Source: Chloroflexota bacterium (lineage in GTDB: Bacteria > Chloroflexota > Anaerolineae > Anaerolineales > Villigracilaceae). Taken from it: DNA of 64,000 bases. The notes under the pieces were generated by a model. It did not search any database. It saw only the letters and a program-made list of their open reading frames with translations, and was not told the origin of the DNA. The stretch lies in the NCBI GenBank assembly GCA_016191845.1, contig JACPVF010000007.1, positions 806,001-870,000 on the forward strand. Reading direction: 5' to 3'. A program made the position numbers and the translations under genes. Shown here piece after piece: positions 59,760 through 64,000 of the stretch (the first letter of the stretch is position 1; each line of letters begins with the position of its first letter).

Positions 59760-62596
59760 TGGCTGATGTTAAATGCACCATCTGCGGACAGAGCAATCCC
59801 GCTGATGCCACCTTCTGTGAAAATTGCGGTGCGTCCCTCTCGAAGACGGGCAACTCGATCCAGCCTGGGCAGATCTCTTCCGACCATACGACCTCCGAAC
59901 TCGAACCGGTCCTGCCCGATTGGCTGCGCGATGTGCGCGGTCAGGACAATCGGCCCGTGAGCGGGGGCGATGAAATGCCCTCGACCTTTCAGAACCCGCC
60001 TTCTGCCACGATGTCTTCTTCCTCGGACCTGTTGGCGGGTCTGCACTCCCAATCTGCTGATGACGAAGAAGAGGTCCCTGACTGGCTGGCGGATATCACC
60101 GGTGCGGAGAGTGGCAAGAAGAAGTCTCAACCTGAAGTTGGCGAATCTCGCCGCGTGGAATTGGGCGGACCCAGCCAGCCCGCGCCCGCTCCTGAGCCCG
60201 AAGACGAAATGCCCTCGTGGCTGTCCAGCCTGTCGTCGCAAGAGCCCACGACAAGTCAGGATGAATTGGGCGTCTGGCTCCGCAAAGCGGACTCGACCCC
60301 GGCCGAGAATCCGTCTGCTGCGACGGCATCCGCCATAGGTCCGTTTGGCGGATTCACCGAACCGTTGCCGCCTTCCCCCGAAGAATCCCAATCCGACTGG
60401 TTATCCAGTCTGCAGTCCGAAGCGTCCATTTCCGAGGAACCCGCCAAGCCCAACACGGGCTCGTTCGGCGATGTGGAGCTTCCCGCTTGGCTGAAGGGTG
60501 AAGAGCCCGAATCGCCTGCACCGGCTGCAAGCACATCCATGCCCGATTGGCTGAAAAGCATGGAGGCCGAAGCCGCCGCGCCCCCGCCGCCGGTCGAGAT
60601 GCCTGCGCCCGTGGACGCCGGCCCGTTTGACTTCAAGGCCCAGGAACCTGAACTTCCTCCGGCCGAGGTCGCTCCTGATTTCGAGATGCCCGATTGGTTA
60701 AAGGGCATGGGACCGTCCGAGCCGGCCGAAACGCAGGCTGCCGCTCCCGCCCTCGACACGTCGGATTGGCTCAAGGGACTGGATCAGCCTGAACCTGCTG
60801 CGCCACCCACGGCGCCGACTTCCTCTGACTTCGAAATGCCTGACTGGTTGAAGGGCGCAGAGCCCGCCCAACCAGCCGAGGCACAGGCTGCTCCCGCGTT
60901 CGATGCCCCCGATTGGCTCAAGGGCATGGACCAGCCATCCGCTCCCGCTCAATCCGAGTCCGACTTTACGATGCCCGACTGGTTAGGTGGCGCGAAGCCG
61001 GTGGAGCAGCCACCTGCGGTGGAACCCGCCTCTGTTCCTGAATCTGCCTTCAACGTGGACCTGCCCGACTGGCTGAGGGGCGCAGGCGTGAAATCGGATG
61101 AACCCGCCAAGGCGGAGATTCCGCCTGCGGCGCCGATGGCTGCCGCAGCTGCCGTGACGGGCGCGGCCGCCTTCACCGACCTGCCGCCTGAGGATCTGCC
61201 CCTGGCAGCCGAGCTCCCGGACTGGCTCTCGGACTTGGGCAAGGCTCCTGCCACCGACATGTCCAGGTTCCCCACCCCTGAGACGGCCATCCCTCAACAG
61301 ATCCCCGAGGAAATGGAAGGCTTGCCGCCCGCTGAGGAGCCGATGTCCAGCGGCAGTCTTGACTCTCTCTTTACCGAAATGCCCGACTGGCTCTCGGCCA
61401 GCGCAGGCTCTGAGCAATTGCCCCCATCCGAAGAACCCGATACGACCATCTCGCCGGCCAGCCTGCCCTCTTGGGTGCAGGCCATGCGCCCGGTGGAAGC
61501 CGCGATGAGCGGGCACACCGCCGAGGCTGATGAGGCGTTGGAATCCGAGGGCCCCCTGGCTGGCCTGCACGGTGTACTGCCCGCTGTGGTCTATGCCGGT
61601 GCGTCCAGCAAGCCCAAGCCGCTGGCTTTCAAACTCCAGACCGACGATGAACAACAGACCCAGGCTGCCCTGCTCGAACAGGTGCTGGCCGCCGAGTCGC
61701 GCCCCGAGCCGATGGTCACGCCGTCCCGTGTCAGTTCCCAGCGCATCCTGCGGATCGTCATCGGCGTGTTGCTGCTGGCCGTGGTCGTCGCCGGGCTGGT
61801 GATGGGGACACAGATCTTCCCGATGCCGTTGGGGCGCCCCGCTGAGACGATGGCCGCCTTCAATGTGGTGGATGGGCTGATCCCGCCCGACGCGCCGGTG
61901 CTGGTGATCTTCGACTACGAACCCGCCCTGGCCGGTGAAATGGAAGCCGCCGCTGCGCCCTTGCTCGATCACCTGCTGGTCAAGCAGCATCCACGCCTGG
62001 CACTGCTCTCTACCTCACCGACCGGCGCGGCGCTGGCAGCGCGCATGTTCAGTGGGCCCCTGGCTGACCTGCCCGGCGTCCGTGCGGTAAACCTGGGTTA
62101 TCTGCCCGGTGGCCAGACCTCGATCCGCGCCTTCGCCAGCGACCCGACCCGCACAGCGACCTTCCCGTCGGATGTATCGCTGTTCAACCTGGCCCCGTCG
62201 CCGGTCTGGCAATCTGAGACCCTGCAGGGCGTGCAGTCCCTTTCGAATTTTGCAGCAATCATCGTCATCACCGACAGCGCCGAGACCGGCCGCACCTGGA
62301 TCGAACAAGCCGGGCCACGGCGCGGATCCGCGCAGTTCCTGGTGGTCTCCAGCGCGCAGGCCGCTCCGCTCTTCCAACCGTACTATGCTTCCGGTCAAAT
62401 CAATGGTCTGGTGAGCGGGCTGTACGACGGCGCCGTGCTCGAACAGAACAATGCCAACCGTCCGGGCCTGTCCCGCCGCTACTGGGATGCTTACAATCTC
62501 AGCCTGATTCTGGCGTTGGTCCTTTTGACGGGAGGCGCGTTGTGGAGCCTGGCCGCTGGCCTGCGCGAACGCATGACTGGCAGGAAGGCCGGATAA
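59759..62596 (+). CDS. Zinc-ribbon protein with 16 PDWL-type repeats and membrane anchor
   Basis: A 945-residue protein. Residues 1-25 form a zinc ribbon (CTICGQ..FCENCG). About residues 45-600 are low-complexity Pro/Ala/Glu-rich with sixteen short motifs of the form P-D-W-L-K-G-M (variants PDWLRDV, PSWLSSL, SDWLKGL, PAWLKGE), spaced by 20-45 residues. A membrane segment follows (ILRIVIGVLLLAVVVAGLVMG, in part), then an extracytoplasmic alpha/beta region and a final membrane segment near the C-terminus (LSLILALVLLTGGALWSLAA in part). Looks like a tethered scaffold with many docking peptides. Start overlaps the previous stop. Confidence 0.85.
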   Translation: MADVKCTICGQSNPADATFCENCGASLSKTGNSIQPGQISSDHTTSELEPVLPDWLRDVRGQDNRPVSGGDEMPSTFQNPPSATMSSSSDLLAGLHSQSADDEEEVPDWLADITGAESGKKKSQPEVGESRRVELGGPSQPAPAPEPEDEMPSWLSSLSSQEPTTSQDELGVWLRKADSTPAENPSAATASAIGPFGGFTEPLPPSPEESQSDWLSSLQSEASISEEPAKPNTGSFGDVELPAWLKGEEPESPAPAASTSMPDWLKSMEAEAAAPPPPVEMPAPVDAGPFDFKAQEPELPPAEVAPDFEMPDWLKGMGPSEPAETQAAAPALDTSDWLKGLDQPEPAAPPTAPTSSDFEMPDWLKGAEPAQPAEAQAAPAFDAPDWLKGMDQPSAPAQSESDFTMPDWLGGAKPVEQPPAVEPASVPESAFNVDLPDWLRGAGVKSDEPAKAEIPPAAPMAAAAAVTGAAAFTDLPPEDLPLAAELPDWLSDLGKAPATDMSRFPTPETAIPQQIPEEMEGLPPAEEPMSSGSLDSLFTEMPDWLSASAGSEQLPPSEEPDTTISPASLPSWVQAMRPVEAAMSGHTAEADEALESEGPLAGLHGVLPAVVYAGASSKPKPLAFKLQTDDEQQTQAALLEQVLAAESRPEPMVTPSRVSSQRILRIVIGVLLLAVVVAGLVMGTQIFPMPLGRPAETMAAFNVVDGLIPPDAPVLVIFDYEPALAGEMEAAAAPLLDHLLVKQHPRLALLSTSPTGAALAARMFSGPLADLPGVRAVNLGYLPGGQTSIRAFASDPTRTATFPSDVSLFNLAPSPVWQSETLQGVQSLSNFAAIIVITDSAETGRTWIEQAGPRRGSAQFLVVSSAQAAPLFQPYYASGQINGLVSGLYDGAVLEQNNANRPGLSRRYWDAYNLSLILALVLLTGGALWSLAAGLRERMTGRKAG

Positions 62597-62597
62597 A

Positions 62598-63278
62598 ATG
62601 CCCATCAACCTCGACCTGATTACCGGTGCGTTTGCCTTCTTCTTTACTGTGCTGATCTTCAGCTACCTGCTGGGCGACAATCCGCTCTTCCGTATTGGCT
62701 CATACATCTTCGTCGGCGTGACGGCGGGGTACGTGGCGTCAGTCGCCATGTGGCAGGTGGTCTATCCACGCCTGATTTATCCGCTGGTATACGGCGCGTC
62801 GACCGATAAACTGCTGGTCTTCTTTCCGCTCCTGCTGGCGGGTTTCCTGTTCTTGAAAATTTCGCCGCGTACCAGCCATCTTGGTTCGCCTGCCATGGCT
62901 TACGTGGTGGGAGTCAGCGCGGCGGTGACAGTAGGCGGCGCGGTGATCGGTACGATTCTGCCGCAGACCTGGGCCACCATCAACCTGTTCGACATGCAGA
63001 CCTCCCAGTCCTGGCTGGATGTGATTGAGTCGGCAGGCAACGGCATCATCATCCTGATTGCGTTGGTCGCCACTTTGAGCTATTTCCACTTCGGCGCACG
63101 TCCCACCGCCGACGGGGCCCCGCGGCGCTTTGTCCCGATCGAGTGGCTCGCCTGGCTGGGACGGATCTTCATCGCCGTGACGTTGGGCACGCTGTTCGCG
63201 GGCGTCCTGCTGGCTTCGTTGACCGCGCTGATTGAGCGCGTCTCTTCGTTGTATCTATTCATCTCTTCCTTCTTCTAA
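62598..63278 (+). CDS. Polytopic membrane protein of the 58-64 kb operon
   Basis: A 226-residue integral membrane protein with about seven hydrophobic segments (first INLDLITGAFAFFFTVLIFS in part; last near residues 190-215). The loops are short; the cytoplasmic one carries FHFGARPTADGAPRRFVP and GYVASVAMWQVVYPR. No family recognised. It starts one base after the scaffold protein stop and ends four bases before the ATPase gene. Confidence 0.78.
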   Translation: MPINLDLITGAFAFFFTVLIFSYLLGDNPLFRIGSYIFVGVTAGYVASVAMWQVVYPRLIYPLVYGASTDKLLVFFPLLLAGFLFLKISPRTSHLGSPAMAYVVGVSAAVTVGGAVIGTILPQTWATINLFDMQTSQSWLDVIESAGNGIIILIALVATLSYFHFGARPTADGAPRRFVPIEWLAWLGRIFIAVTLGTLFAGVLLASLTALIERVSSLYLFISSFF

Positions 63279-63282
63279 ACCT

Positions 63283-64000
63283 ATGCCCGTCTCATTGATC
63301 GAAGGCGATTCCCTCCTGGCAGTTGACATCGGCGCGGCCACTACGCGCGCGGTGCTCTTCGACGTGGTCGAAGGTCAGTACCGCTTCGTGGCCGCAGGCC
63401 ACGCTCCGTCCACGGCGGAGGCTCCGTTCAAGGATGTAAGCGAGGGCGTGCGCAACGCCATCAGCCACTTGCAAAATGTGACCGGGCGCGCGTTCCTTGA
63501 CACAGACCGTACGCTGGTCACGCCATCCCAGCCCAGCGGCGCGGGGGTGGATGCCTTCGTGGCGACTCTCTCCGCGGGTCCGACCCTCAAGGCGGTGGTC
63601 GTCGGCCTGCTGGCAGACGTATCCCTCGAATCTGCGCGCCGCCTGACCGAGACCGTCTACGCCCGTGTGGTCGACAGCATCGGCCTGAACGATCCCCGCC
63701 GCCCGGACGAAGTCATCGATGGGTTGCTCACCCTGCACCCGGACATGGTCGTGGTGACGGGCGGTACCGACGGCGGCGCCTCGCGCTCCCTGCAAAAGAT
63801 TCTCGAACCCATCGGCCTGGCCAGTTACCTGATGCCGGCTGAGAAACGCCCGTCCATTTTGTTCGCGGGAAACCAGAAGATGGAGACCGAGGTCAAGTCG
63901 ATGCTAGGAACGCTGACATCCTCCCTGCACTTCAGCCCCAATGTGCGCCCTTCGCTCGAAACTGAAGACCTCGAGCCTGCTGCGCGTGAACTGGCCCGCT
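63283..64000 (+). CDS. MutL/GlmL-like ASKHA-fold ATPase (3' end outside window)
   Basis: The first 239 residues of a protein running off the window. It opens SLLAVDIGAATTRAVLFDVV, the phosphate-binding loop of ASKHA (actin/hexokinase) ATPases, then GHAPSTAEAP, and MVVVTGGTDGGASRSL, which is typical of the GlmL/MutL family associated with glutamate mutase. No glutamate mutase subunit gene is seen nearby. Its place in the operon suggests it works with the membrane proteins rather than in glutamate metabolism. The C-terminus is not visible. Confidence 0.85.
   Translation, partial: MPVSLIEGDSLLAVDIGAATTRAVLFDVVEGQYRFVAAGHAPSTAEAPFKDVSEGVRNAISHLQNVTGRAFLDTDRTLVTPSQPSGAGVDAFVATLSAGPTLKAVVVGLLADVSLESARRLTETVYARVVDSIGLNDPRRPDEVIDGLLTLHPDMVVVTGGTDGGASRSLQKILEPIGLASYLMPAEKRPSILFAGNQKMETEVKSMLGTLTSSLHFSPNVRPSLETEDLEPAARELAR

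Overview
The window looks like chromosomal DNA of a GC-rich (roughly 60%) member of the Chloroflexota, most likely the Anaerolineae. This is inferred from several gene types that tend to occur together there: a polysaccharide lyase with Cys-containing SLH domains, a zinc-ribbon protein with many 'PDWL' repeats next to a MutL/GlmL-like ATPase and a DUF6754-type membrane protein, several GT4 and GT-C glycosyltransferases, and short palindromic intergenic repeats. No rRNA, tRNA, CRISPR array, phage or transposase was seen. Coding density is high and most genes sit in short operons separated by clear intrinsic terminators.

Layout. 1-1.9 kb: end of a peptide/nickel-type ABC importer (two permeases). 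1.9-5.5 kb: guanylate kinase-rhomboid operon, a divergent FmdB-type zinc ribbon, a nucleotidyltransferase-like protein and a deoxynucleoside kinase. 5.6-12.2 kb: glycosyltransferases and polytopic membrane proteins, probably for envelope glycans. 12.2-16.4 kb: a C39-like/SH3 protein, a frameshifted AT-rich gene, an SDR and a DMT-type transporter. 16.4-20.9 kb: an acyl-CoA carboxylase operon (biotin carboxylase, biotin carrier, MaoC hydratase, CitE-like lyase) whose alpha subunit appears to be split by an inserted membrane-protein gene. The matching carboxyltransferase lies apart at 41-42.7 kb. 20.96 kb: a homologue of plant cycloeucalenol cycloisomerase. 22.7-28.2 kb: MarR regulator, SDR and a heterodimeric ABC exporter. 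28.4-29.8 kb: ArsR/SRPBCC/VOC trio. 30.7-34.1 kb: acyltransferase, Nudix, MoCo-sulfurase-like PLP protein and YwbE. 34.1-36.1 kb: secreted pectate-lyase-like protein with SLH domains. 36.3-39.4 kb: DUF2721 protein, lipoprotein, PlsY and dihydroorotase. 39.4-48.3 kb: epimerase, DUF1579, carboxyltransferase, dual-specificity phosphatase, MutS2, glycosyltransferase and DedA. 48.3-53.3 kb: DEAD-box helicase with a long leader, then a PP2C phosphatase coupled to a VWA-like/FHA membrane protein. 53.4-55.4 kb: tandemly duplicated membrane proteins. 55.4-58 kb: guanine-nucleotide genes guaA and xpt with a HIT protein. 58.2-64 kb: a tightly coupled six-gene operon of membrane proteins, the PDWL-repeat zinc-ribbon protein and an ASKHA-fold ATPase running off the window.

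The most unusual items are the 58-64 kb operon (a possible undescribed envelope-associated complex), the cycloeucalenol cycloisomerase homologue, the split carboxylase alpha subunit, palindromic repeats of one family read in the same frame inside mutS2 and at the end of the HIT gene, a 7-bp tandem repeat inside a glycosyltransferase, and repeated use of -10 boxes six bases before the start codon, which implies leaderless mRNAs. Functions are assigned by recognising conserved motifs by eye; no database search was run.
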